A stretch of 5,878 nt of DNA from Flavobacteriales bacterium (GTDB taxonomy: Bacteria; Bacteroidota; Bacteroidia; Flavobacteriales_D; Crocinitomicaceae): NCBI GenBank assembly GCA_018665005.1, contig JABJEE010000045.1, positions 1-5,878 on the forward strand, in the 5' to 3' direction. Shown here piece by piece: positions 1 through 5,186 of this stretch. Under the pieces are notes generated by a model. The model saw only the letters and a list, made by a program, of their open reading frames with translations. It did no database searches and was not told where the DNA came from. A program made the position numbers and the translations under genes. Each line of letters begins with the position of its first letter. The first letter of the stretch is position 1.

Positions 1-387
1 ATTTGTAAAGGCATGGTAGTTTAAGGTGATCATAGCGCCCCATTTTGTAGATGACCCTTCAGTGTCAAAACTGATTTCCTCACCATTCACATAATCTGTG
101 CCGACAAAAGACGCTGAATTTGTATTCAGAGCGAAATCAATTCCAAGACCTAATTTGTCAGTAGCCAAGTATTCTGCCCTTATTCCTATTGGTCCTAATC
201 CAGAGGTATTGGCTTCCGTTGCCCCCCAATATTCTGCTTCAAAATCCCAATTAGAATTATATAACGCTCCTGGGATGTTGGTAAACCCATAATAGGCGTC
301 AACCAAAATAGATCCTTGTTGAACTTGCGCAGATGCCGAGAACGTTGTTCCAACAAACATTGCGAATACTAGTAATAATTTTTTCAT
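1..387 (-). CDS. Probable outer-membrane beta-barrel protein, N-terminal part (runs off left edge)
   Basis: An open frame of 129 codons starts with ATG at 387 and continues without a stop to position 1, so the C-terminal part is missing. The N terminus (MKKLLLVFAMFVGTTFSASAQ) is a clear Sec signal peptide: two lysines, a hydrophobic core and a probable type I cleavage site around Ala-Ser-Ala-Gln. The mature part shows short stretches of alternating polar and hydrophobic or aromatic residues, for example ILVDAYYGF, LGPIGIRAEYL, LGLGIDFAL and WGAMITLNYHAF. They are separated by Asn/Gly/Ser-rich turns, as expected for antiparallel beta strands of a small outer-membrane barrel. From this I infer a location in the outer membrane. 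No substrate or specific family can be named from this fragment. The start is supported by an A-rich leader directly upstream, typical of Bacteroidota. The gene lies 68 nt downstream of the hydrolase gene on the same strand. No clear terminator separates them, so read-through is possible. Confidence 0.72.
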   Translation of the reverse strand, partial: MKKLLLVFAMFVGTTFSASAQVQQGSILVDAYYGFTNIPGALYNSNWDFEAEYWGATEANTSGLGPIGIRAEYLATDKLGLGIDFALNTNSASFVGTDYVNGEEISFDTEGSSTKWGAMITLNYHAFTN

Positions 388-389
388 CT

Positions 390-423
390 TTTTTAATTTA
401 AGTTTATTTTTAATTTAAGTTTA
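390..423. repeat. Perfect 17-bp tandem duplication in the leader of the barrel-protein gene
   Basis: The unit TTTTTAATTTAAGTTTA occurs twice head to tail, at 390-406 and 407-423, with no mismatch. It ends 2 nt before the start codon of the minus-strand gene at 387. On the coding strand each unit reads TAAACTTAAATTAAAAA, so both the A-rich ribosome-loading region and the spacing to any promoter are duplicated. The function is unknown. Confidence 0.85.
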
Positions 424-455
424 TAATTACTCTATACGAGCGTTTTTAAATATAG

Positions 456-1487
456 TTACTTTTCAGGTAACACATAACGAGTTTCTTCTTCTTCAAACTC
501 CATGCCATCTTTTACGTACTTTAAAAACCAGTTATTTATTTGCTCAGATGCATGTTCAGCATTTTTTCGGACTCCATGATTATCTCTCTTGTATTCAATA
601 AATACATGATTTATATTATGTTCTAAAAACGTATTATGCAGTTCTCGAGGCTCTTCTATGGATACGGCTTTATCATGAGTTCCGTGCAATAATAAAAATT
701 TTGTTGATCGAGGGAGTTCGTCCGCCCAAAATACAGCGGATCTATTTTCGAGTTGATTTTCTGAATCATCTTCGTAGTTCGGTATAAGAGCGCTATATAC
801 ATGTGACTCCATATCTGGACGGTTTCTTTTCATTGTGAAAAGATTAGACATACCCCCCACTACTGCAACTGCTTTTATTTGGGGATTGTTTCTAGTAGTC
901 ATATATGACATCATGCCTCCTCGGCTGATTCCGAACATGCCTATTTTTGAGGTGTCTGCACCTTCGATTTGCGATAACGCAGGAATTAAATTAAGTACAT
1001 CGTTCACATCAGAGCCACCAAATTCTTCTTTGCCTTCGCTGTTAGAATTTCCCCTATAGTTTGAAGCAATTACAACAAAACCTGCAGCCGCAATTTTCCC
1101 CATATATACTACAGCTGTTCCAACAAGTAGACTTCCCATATCTCTATTTCCGCCTCTATTATATATAATACATGGATAATTACCCTTTTCTTTTGGTTGG
1201 ACGACAAAACCTGTGACCATAAGACCATCGCTATTATATACCATCCGGTTAATTTTTATTGAATCAACATATTCGAATCCTTTTCGCAATTTGTCTTTCT
1301 TAAGGATCTTTTTACCAATAGGTGTGGTTTTATAGTCAATGAGTTCTGTTTTTAGGAGCTCTCCTTTTTCAAATTCTCCCCAATCCGCACGGGCTGTGCT
1401 TGGTATGGTTTCATGAGTATGCTGGGCAGTAATAATGACTTGATTCGTTAGAAAAGTCAACAATAAAAATAATTTGTATCTCATCAT
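456..1487 (-). CDS. Secreted S9-like alpha/beta hydrolase (prolyl oligopeptidase-type catalytic domain)
   Basis: A 343-residue protein with an N-terminal signal peptide (residues 1 to about 21, ending ...IITAQ), so probably exported to the periplasm or cell surface. An alpha/beta-hydrolase domain follows from about residue 80. Visible landmarks are YNRGGNRDMG (109-118), the oxyanion-loop region typical of the S9 fold; NYRGN (143-147) followed by FGGSDVNDV; and the nucleophile elbow GISRGG with Ser188. The putative triad is completed by Asp272 in HGTHDKAV and His304 in RDNHGV. This order and spacing match S9C-type peptidases and related esterases. There is no N-terminal beta-propeller: at 343 residues it is essentially the catalytic domain plus a short N-terminal segment, so substrate size is not restricted as in full-length prolyl oligopeptidases. 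It may be a peptidase or an esterase, and the sequence does not decide. Two consecutive ATG codons (1487 and 1484) are possible starts. The C terminus has a Glu-rich stretch (329-335). Confidence 0.85.
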   Translation of the reverse strand: MMRYKLFLLLTFLTNQVIITAQHTHETIPSTARADWGEFEKGELLKTELIDYKTTPIGKKILKKDKLRKGFEYVDSIKINRMVYNSDGLMVTGFVVQPKEKGNYPCIIYNRGGNRDMGSLLVGTAVVYMGKIAAAGFVVIASNYRGNSNSEGKEEFGGSDVNDVLNLIPALSQIEGADTSKIGMFGISRGGMMSYMTTRNNPQIKAVAVVGGMSNLFTMKRNRPDMESHVYSALIPNYEDDSENQLENRSAVFWADELPRSTKFLLLHGTHDKAVSIEEPRELHNTFLEHNINHVFIEYKRDNHGVRKNAEHASEQINNWFLKYVKDGMEFEEEETRYVLPEK

Positions 1488-1644
1488 GGTTCGATTAAAA
1501 CTTTATATAATGTAACAAATCGACACCTTTAGGGCGATTTTAAGTATTGGCATAAACACTTGTTAATGTGATAGATAGTGCGTTTTTTGGTACTTTAAAT
1601 ATAAGGCAATTAAATTCTTTCATACAAATACGGAAAAAATAAAT

Positions 1645-1652
1645 TACCTTTG
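1645..1652 (+). promoter_or_regulatory. Bacteroidota-type -7 promoter element (TACCTTTG) for the cold-shock operon
   Basis: TACCTTTG is a full match to the TAnnTTTG -7 consensus used by the primary sigma factor of Bacteroidota. No clean -33 TTG is visible at the usual distance; the corresponding stretch near 1616-1625 is only T-rich. If it is used, transcription would start near 1659 and give a leader of roughly 190 nt before the ATG at 1848. The placement just upstream of a hairpin and in the direction of the two small genes supports it. Confidence 0.5.
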
Positions 1653-1663
1653 TCGCGTGTTGT

Positions 1664-1684
1664 GACAAACTTTTATAGTTTGTT
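1664..1684 (+). other. Possible 5'-terminal stem-loop in the cold-shock operon leader
   Basis: The arms ACAAAC (1665-1670) and GTTTGT (1678-1683) are perfectly complementary around a 7-nt loop, and a flanking G-U pair can extend the stem. The structure would begin about 5 nt after the start of transcription inferred from the element at 1645-1652. It is not followed by a T tract, so it is not an intrinsic terminator. A 5' stem-loop could protect the transcript from decay, but that is inference. Confidence 0.4.
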
Positions 1685-1743
1685 CATGTTTTAACCGGTA
1701 CTTTTAAGCTTGATTCTTTTTTGTGTCGCTAACCAATATTTTG

Positions 1744-1845
1744 ATGCAGAAACAACGTTCTTTTTACAATTCGAAATTCGCAATGAATTATTCAGGCTTT
1801 GATAATGAGAAGTGTAATGCAGCCAAAAAAATAGCAAGTTTATAA
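1744..1845 (+). CDS. Possible 33-residue leader peptide upstream of the cold-shock gene pair
   Basis: An ATG at 1744 opens a frame of 33 codons ending with TAA at 1843-1845, just 2 nt before the ATG of the next gene at 1848. The peptide reads MQKQRSFYNSKFAMNYSGFD and then NEKCNAAKKIASL. An internal ATG at 1783 would give a 20-residue version. It shows no signal peptide, membrane segment or known motif. The tight junction with the downstream gene is what coupled translation would look like. An ORF of this length is common by chance, and the stretch could instead be an untranslated structured leader. I do not recognise the peptide. Confidence 0.3.
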   Translation: MQKQRSFYNSKFAMNYSGFDNEKCNAAKKIASL

Positions 1846-1847
1846 TT

Positions 1848-2057
1848 ATGGGAAGGTCTCAAGAAACATTTAATAAAAAGCAACGCGAAAAAAATCGCAA
1901 TCTTAAGAAAAAGGAAAAACTCGAAAAAAAAGAGATGAGAAGACAGTCTTCAGCGGGTGGAAGTGAGATTGATTGGGAGAGTGCTCCTGTCAATAACACA
2001 TTAACACAAGATGAAGAGCTTCAGAAAGCGAAACATAGAAACCAGAATAAAGATTAA
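1848..2057 (+). CDS. Small Lys/Arg-rich protein encoded upstream of a cold-shock protein
   Basis: A 69-residue soluble protein with two parts. Residues 9 to about 32 form a strongly basic, probably helical segment of repeated Lys, Arg and Glu (NKKQREKNRNLKKKEKLEKK). Residues 35-57 are a Gly/Ser- and acid-containing, probably disordered stretch (SAGGSEIDWESAP), followed by a charged tail. No catalytic motif, signal peptide or membrane segment is seen. From general knowledge, short proteins that begin with an S-x-x-TF-x-KK type N terminus and a Lys-rich helix are commonly found directly before cold-shock genes in Bacteroidota. They are sometimes named only by that neighbour. A basic helix of this kind suggests RNA or ribosome binding, but that is inference. 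The start at 1848 has an A-rich leader and no Shine-Dalgarno. The csp gene follows after 20 nt, so the two are probably one transcript. Confidence 0.82.
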   Translation: MGRSQETFNKKQREKNRNLKKKEKLEKKEMRRQSSAGGSEIDWESAPVNNTLTQDEELQKAKHRNQNKD

Positions 2058-2077
2058 TAACAACTAATACAAGTACA

Positions 2078-2272
2078 ATGAAAAAAGGAGTAGTAAAATT
2101 CTTCAACAATGAAAAAGGATTCGGATTTATTAAAGATGACGAGTCAAGTGAAGATGTTTTTGTTCACAAAACAGGTTTGGTAGATAACATCAGAGAAGAT
2201 GACCAAGTCGAATATGACGTTGAGCAAGGACAAAGAGGCTTAAATGCTGTAAATGTGACTAAAGTTCAATAA
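2078..2272 (+). CDS. Cold-shock domain protein (CspA family)
   Basis: A 64-residue single cold-shock domain (five-stranded OB fold) that binds single-stranded RNA or DNA, and in characterised relatives melts mRNA secondary structure. Both nucleic-acid motifs are present: RNP1 as KGFGFI (residues 13-18) and RNP2 as DVFVH (26-30). The usual KWFN before RNP1 is KFFN (7-10), so the surface tryptophan is replaced by phenylalanine. This variant is common in Bacteroidota and keeps an aromatic stacking residue. The length fits the family (about 65-70 residues). The gene lies 20 nt after the small basic protein gene and is followed 18 nt later by a strong terminator, so it is the last gene of the transcript. 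The long predicted leader upstream of the pair resembles the arrangement of cold-induced csp mRNAs in other bacteria. Cold induction is not shown by the sequence. Confidence 0.95.
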   Translation: MKKGVVKFFNNEKGFGFIKDDESSEDVFVHKTGLVDNIREDDQVEYDVEQGQRGLNAVNVTKVQ

Positions 2273-2290
2273 ACATAATTGAATCAGTTA

Positions 2291-2319
2291 AAAACCTCAT
2301 GTTTTCATGGGGTTTTTTT
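2291..2319. terminator. Bidirectional intrinsic terminator between convergent genes
   Basis: An 11-bp stem (2291-2301 with 2306-2316) closes a TTTT loop. The core is ACCTCATG paired with CATGGGGT and contains one G-T pair. Flanking A and T runs give a T tract on each strand. It lies 18 nt after the csp stop codon and 3 nt beyond the stop codon of the converging aldehyde dehydrogenase gene, so it can end both transcripts. Confidence 0.9.
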
Positions 2320-2322
2320 ATG

Positions 2323-3699
2323 TCAAACAATTTTTTTAATCCAATTAAACCACTTAAAAGGTGGATATTTAAAAGGCAAATCTATCCATGTTGGAGTCTG
2401 TAATATGGCTTTTGAATGACTAAAACATTTGAATCCGTCATAACCACGATAGGAACCAATTCCACTGTTTCCAACTCCCCCAAATGGGAGGTTGTGATTT
2501 GCTATGTGGAGAAGTCCATCGTTAATACATGCTCCACCGCTACTCGTTTTATGCATTACCTCTTTCGCTGTTTTGTTTGGTCCATAATAATAAAGAGCCA
2601 AGGGTTTCTCATACTGTTCGATGATTTCAAGCGCAGTAGAAAGTTCTTCAAAGGCAATCACTGGTAAAATGGGTCCAAAAATCTCATCTTTCATGATGGC
2701 ATCATCCAGCCCCACATCAACCATTATTGTTGGTTGAATATACCTATTGGCTTTATCGATTTTCCCACCTGACTTTATGGTTCCCTCAGAAAGCAATACA
2801 TTTAACCTTTCAAAGGCAGCATCATTTATTATCTTAGGATAAAAGACGCTGTGCATAGGGTTTTCGCCAAAAGCATTTGTCCAATACGCATCAATTTTTG
2901 AAACAAGTTCCTCCTTAACACTTTGATGAACGAGAACATAATCGGGAGCTACACATGTCTGTCCTGCATTGATTGATTTTGACCATGCAATTCGCTTTGC
3001 AGCGATTTCAATATTTGCATTTTTATCCACAATACAGGGTGATTTTCCTCCCAGCTCCAAAACAACTGGAGTTAAAAATTCGGATGCCGCTTTCATTACA
3101 ATCTTTCCAACTCTTGAGCTTCCTGTAAAAAATATATGATCGAATTTGTTTTTTAATAACAAGGTGGTTTCTGCGATATCTCCTTGAACGACACTGACAT
3201 AATCTTCTTCAAAAACCTCTGAGATCATTTTCTCCATAAGTAAGGCAGTATTCGGGGCGTCTACGGAAGGTTTTAATATGGCACAACACCCAGAGGAGAT
3301 GACTCCAACCAAAGGGCAAAACACAAGTTGGAAAGGGTAATTCCATGGAGCAATGATAAGGGAGACCCCAAGGGGCTCCTGTTGAATTCTACTTCTCGAA
3401 GGTAAAAGATAAATAGGTGTCGATACACGTTGAACCTTCGTCCATTTAGTCAAGTTTTTTAGATGAAATTTAATTTCTGACTTGACCAAACTTATTTCGG
3501 TAAGGTAAGCCTCTTGAAAAGACTTCTTCAGGTCTTTTTTTAAGGCATCTGCTATTTCACTTTCGTGCGATTCGACGACGCTAAGTAATTTTTTGAGATT
3601 TCTTTTTCTAAAAGAAACGTCTTTAGTGGTATGACTCTTGAAAAAAGCTCTTTGTTTATTTAAGAGATCGTTTAGTCTATTTTCAGTGAGTAGATTCAT
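2323..3699 (-). CDS. Class-3 type NAD(P)+-dependent aldehyde dehydrogenase
   Basis: Oxidises aldehydes to carboxylic acids with NAD(P)+; probably cytoplasmic. Read from the ATG at 3699 it has 458 residues, the short length typical of the ALDH3 group, which lacks the longer N terminus of ALDH1/2. Visible motifs are PWNYPF (118-123, oxyanion Asn120), LKPS (142-145, cofactor-binding Lys143), FTGS (191-194), LELGGK (general-base Glu215), NAGQTC (catalytic Cys249), EIFGP (339-343) and PFGGVGNSGIG (405-415). The tail FKYPPFKWFNWIKKIV (443-458) resembles the aromatic C terminus of ALDH3 enzymes and may be membrane-associating. The exact aldehyde substrate cannot be told; ALDH3 enzymes favour medium- and long-chain or aromatic aldehydes. 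A TTG at 3705 would add Met-Ser, but I prefer the ATG. It starts 24 nt after dtd and is probably co-transcribed with it. It ends at the shared terminator. Confidence 0.92.
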   Translation of the reverse strand: MNLLTENRLNDLLNKQRAFFKSHTTKDVSFRKRNLKKLLSVVESHESEIADALKKDLKKSFQEAYLTEISLVKSEIKFHLKNLTKWTKVQRVSTPIYLLPSRSRIQQEPLGVSLIIAPWNYPFQLVFCPLVGVISSGCCAILKPSVDAPNTALLMEKMISEVFEEDYVSVVQGDIAETTLLLKNKFDHIFFTGSSRVGKIVMKAASEFLTPVVLELGGKSPCIVDKNANIEIAAKRIAWSKSINAGQTCVAPDYVLVHQSVKEELVSKIDAYWTNAFGENPMHSVFYPKIINDAAFERLNVLLSEGTIKSGGKIDKANRYIQPTIMVDVGLDDAIMKDEIFGPILPVIAFEELSTALEIIEQYEKPLALYYYGPNKTAKEVMHKTSSGGACINDGLLHIANHNLPFGGVGNSGIGSYRGYDGFKCFSHSKAILQTPTWIDLPFKYPPFKWFNWIKKIV

Positions 3700-3723
3700 A
3701 CTCAAATGTAGTAAAATGAATTT

Positions 3724-4176
3724 TTATTCTTTGTTTTTAGAATCGATAAGGATCGTAACAGGTCCATTATTAATCAACTCCACCTGCATATTCGCGCCAA
3801 ATACTCCAGTTTTAACTTCTGAATTGACTAAAGAATTCATTTTACGAATAAAATATTCATACAGCGCATTTGCTTTTTCAGGTTTTGCCGCCATCATAAA
3901 GCTCGGTCTATTTCCTTTCCTCGTCATTGCGTGCAAAGTAAATTGACTGATAACAAGCAACGACCCATTTGCATCATTGACAGAAAGGTTCATTTTGTCA
4001 TTCTCATCATCAAAAACCCGAAGAGCTGAACATTTTGAAGCCAAATAATCGGCATCTAGTTCATCATCCTCATGTTCTATCCCAATAAAAATAACAAGAC
4101 CATTTTTAATTTCGGCGTATGGGTTTTGTTCAATGTGAACTGTAGCCTTGGTTACGCGTTGGACTACTATTCTCAT
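3724..4176 (-). CDS. dtd: D-aminoacyl-tRNA deacylase
   Basis: Hydrolyses the ester bond of D-amino acids mis-attached to tRNA (D-Tyr, D-Asp and others), and Gly from tRNA(Ala). It thereby recycles tRNA and keeps D-residues out of proteins; it is a cytoplasmic homodimer. The protein has 150 residues, the normal family length, and begins MRIVVQRVTKATV as expected. The two signature motifs are intact: SQFTL (77-81), leading into TRKGNRPSF (85-93), and NNGPVTI (136-142). The Gly138-Pro139 pair of the latter forms the cross-subunit cis-proline element that rejects L-amino acids. The start codon overlaps the rsgA stop codon in an ATGA (4173-4176), which suggests translational coupling. The aldehyde dehydrogenase gene follows 24 nt downstream. 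No sign of damage. Confidence 0.96.
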   Translation of the reverse strand: MRIVVQRVTKATVHIEQNPYAEIKNGLVIFIGIEHEDDELDADYLASKCSALRVFDDENDKMNLSVNDANGSLLVISQFTLHAMTRKGNRPSFMMAAKPEKANALYEYFIRKMNSLVNSEVKTGVFGANMQVELINNGPVTILIDSKNKE

Positions 4177-5120
4177 TTAAATTCATTTCTTCGATAGGGA
4201 TCTGTTTTATCTTCATTCATCAGCTGAAGATAAGTGATATACCTTGTTTCAAAAATATCACCATCTTGTACTGCTGACTTGATGGCGCAATTCGGTTCCT
4301 CTACATGTAAACAGTTATGAAATTTGCATTTTCCTAATAAATCACGCATTTCTGGAAAATAATGGGCGTAATGCTCCTTTTCAAGATCAACAAGACCAAA
4401 AGCTCTTATTCCAGGAGTATCAATAATAAACCCTCCACTATTCAGAGCATGCATTTCAGAGAAGGTTGTTGTATGTTTGCCTTGTTCATGCGCAGATGAA
4501 ATTTCTCCCACTCGTAGATTTAAATTGGGATCGAGCGTATTTACCAAAGTCGTTTTTCCAACACCACTATTTCCTGAGATCATTACTTTTTTGTTTTTAA
4601 TCTCTTCCCTCATAAAAGCAACGGTTTTTTCATCTTCAGCTACAATTTTGTGACAAGGATAGCCGATATGAGAATATATTTTAATCAATGCTTCAAGCTG
4701 TTTTAATTCTTTGGAAGGGTACAAGTCTGTTTTATTAAACAAAATAGTAGTAGGTATTCTAAATGATTCTGCAGCAACAATAAAACGATCTATAAAGGCA
4801 ATTTGAGTCACTGGTGATTTAAGTGTAGCGACCAAGTAAACCCTGTCAATATTGGCAGCAATTATCTGCATTTGTTTGCTTAGGTTGGTTGATTTTCGAA
4901 CCAGATAGTTTGTTCTATCACGAACCGCTTGAATTACGAATTGGTCTTCATCTCCACTTTTCTTAGTAATCAGGTCTACTATATCACCCGCGGCAATGGG
5001 ATTTGTAGTTTTAATTCCCTTTAAACGAAGCTTCCCTTTTATCGTTGCATTCACTGTGGTGTTTGATTCTAAAAGAACTTTATACCATTTACCAGTTGAT
5101 TTGATGACTAAACCTTGCAT
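4173..5120 (-). CDS. rsgA: Ribosome small-subunit-dependent GTPase A (30S maturation factor)
   Basis: A circularly permuted GTPase that binds the maturing 30S subunit, checks the decoding centre and, on GTP hydrolysis, helps release assembly factors. It has 315 residues, normal for the family. Domain order: an N-terminal OB fold (about 1-70); then the permuted G domain with G4 FNKTD (128-132), the P loop GNSGVGKT (183-190), the switch I region GKHTTT (214-219, as GKHTTTF) and G3 DTPG (234-237); then a C-terminal zinc domain with Cys265-x4-Cys270-x-His272-x5-Cys278. All key residues are present, so it should be active. It is the first gene of the likely set rsgA-dtd-aldehyde dehydrogenase. A TAnnTTTG element ends only 4 nt before its ATG at 5120, so its mRNA should have little or no leader. 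Confidence 0.97.
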   Translation of the reverse strand: MQGLVIKSTGKWYKVLLESNTTVNATIKGKLRLKGIKTTNPIAAGDIVDLITKKSGDEDQFVIQAVRDRTNYLVRKSTNLSKQMQIIAANIDRVYLVATLKSPVTQIAFIDRFIVAAESFRIPTTILFNKTDLYPSKELKQLEALIKIYSHIGYPCHKIVAEDEKTVAFMREEIKNKKVMISGNSGVGKTTLVNTLDPNLNLRVGEISSAHEQGKHTTTFSEMHALNSGGFIIDTPGIRAFGLVDLEKEHYAHYFPEMRDLLGKCKFHNCLHVEEPNCAIKSAVQDGDIFETRYITYLQLMNEDKTDPYRRNEFK

Positions 5121-5124
5121 ACAA

Positions 5125-5132
5125 CAAAAGTA
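5125..5132 (-). promoter_or_regulatory. -7 promoter element (TACTTTTG) for rsgA
   Basis: On the minus strand TACTTTTG fully matches TAnnTTTG. It is separated from the rsgA ATG by only 4 nt (TTGT), so transcription would begin at or near the start codon. No exact -33 TTG is visible; a T-rich stretch lies at about the right distance (5151-5160). Confidence 0.5.
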
Positions 5133-5175
5133 CTTTACTTAAGCCTCATTGAAAAGAAAAGCGACGAAATAGTTG

Positions 5176-5183
5176 TATTTTTG
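5176..5183 (+). promoter_or_regulatory. -7 promoter element (TATTTTTG) for aroE
   Basis: TATTTTTG fully matches TAnnTTTG and ends 3 nt before the aroE ATG at 5187. A TTG at 5149-5151 is a possible -33 element, at a slightly long spacing of 24 nt. As with rsgA, the transcript would be leaderless or nearly so. The upstream regions of the two divergent promoters overlap. Confidence 0.5.
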
Positions 5184-5186
5184 AAC

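Larger units (their letters stand above)
1488..1847. other. 360-bp AT-rich gene-poor region between divergent genes
   Basis: This region separates the minus-strand hydrolase (start at 1487) from the plus-strand small basic protein (start at 1848), so it should carry both promoters. The right half contains a TAnnTTTG element (1645-1652), a hairpin (1664-1684) and a possible 33-codon ORF (1744-1845), each listed separately. In the left half, for the minus strand, I see only a degenerate element (TCGATTTG) about 35 nt before the hydrolase start. I do not call it as a promoter. No RNA gene is recognisable. Confidence 0.7.

Noticed and set aside
98..292. 64-codon plus-strand frame
   Set aside because: Antisense to the signal-peptide-bearing barrel protein gene, with no recognisable motif; it is a shadow frame.
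424..455. Possible terminator or promoter between the hydrolase and the barrel-protein gene
   Set aside because: Only a 3-bp inverted repeat (CTC/GAG) and a near-match TATATTTA, lacking the final G, are visible; this is too weak to call.
835..1059. 74-codon plus-strand frame
   Set aside because: Lies wholly antisense to the S9-like hydrolase, across its nucleophile region; the coding evidence is on the minus strand.
2416..2667. 83-codon plus-strand frame
   Set aside because: Antisense to the C-terminal half of the aldehyde dehydrogenase; no motif or leader.
3700..3705. TTG at 3705 as the start of the aldehyde dehydrogenase
   Set aside because: An ATG lies two codons downstream at 3699 and is the more usual start; the extra Met-Ser adds nothing conserved.
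3703..3710. TACATTTG on the minus strand, a full match to the -7 consensus just upstream of the aldehyde dehydrogenase start
   Set aside because: It ends 3 nt before the ATG at 3699. The spacing resembles that of rsgA and aroE, but the 24-nt gap after dtd leaves its -33 region inside the dtd coding end with no TTG at the right distance. Co-transcription from rsgA is simpler, so I did not list it as a promoter, though an internal promoter cannot be excluded.
3638..3946. 102-codon plus-strand frame with hydrophobic stretches
   Set aside because: Antisense across the dtd/aldehyde dehydrogenase junction. The hydrophobicity is a by-product of reading AT-rich sense codons backwards.
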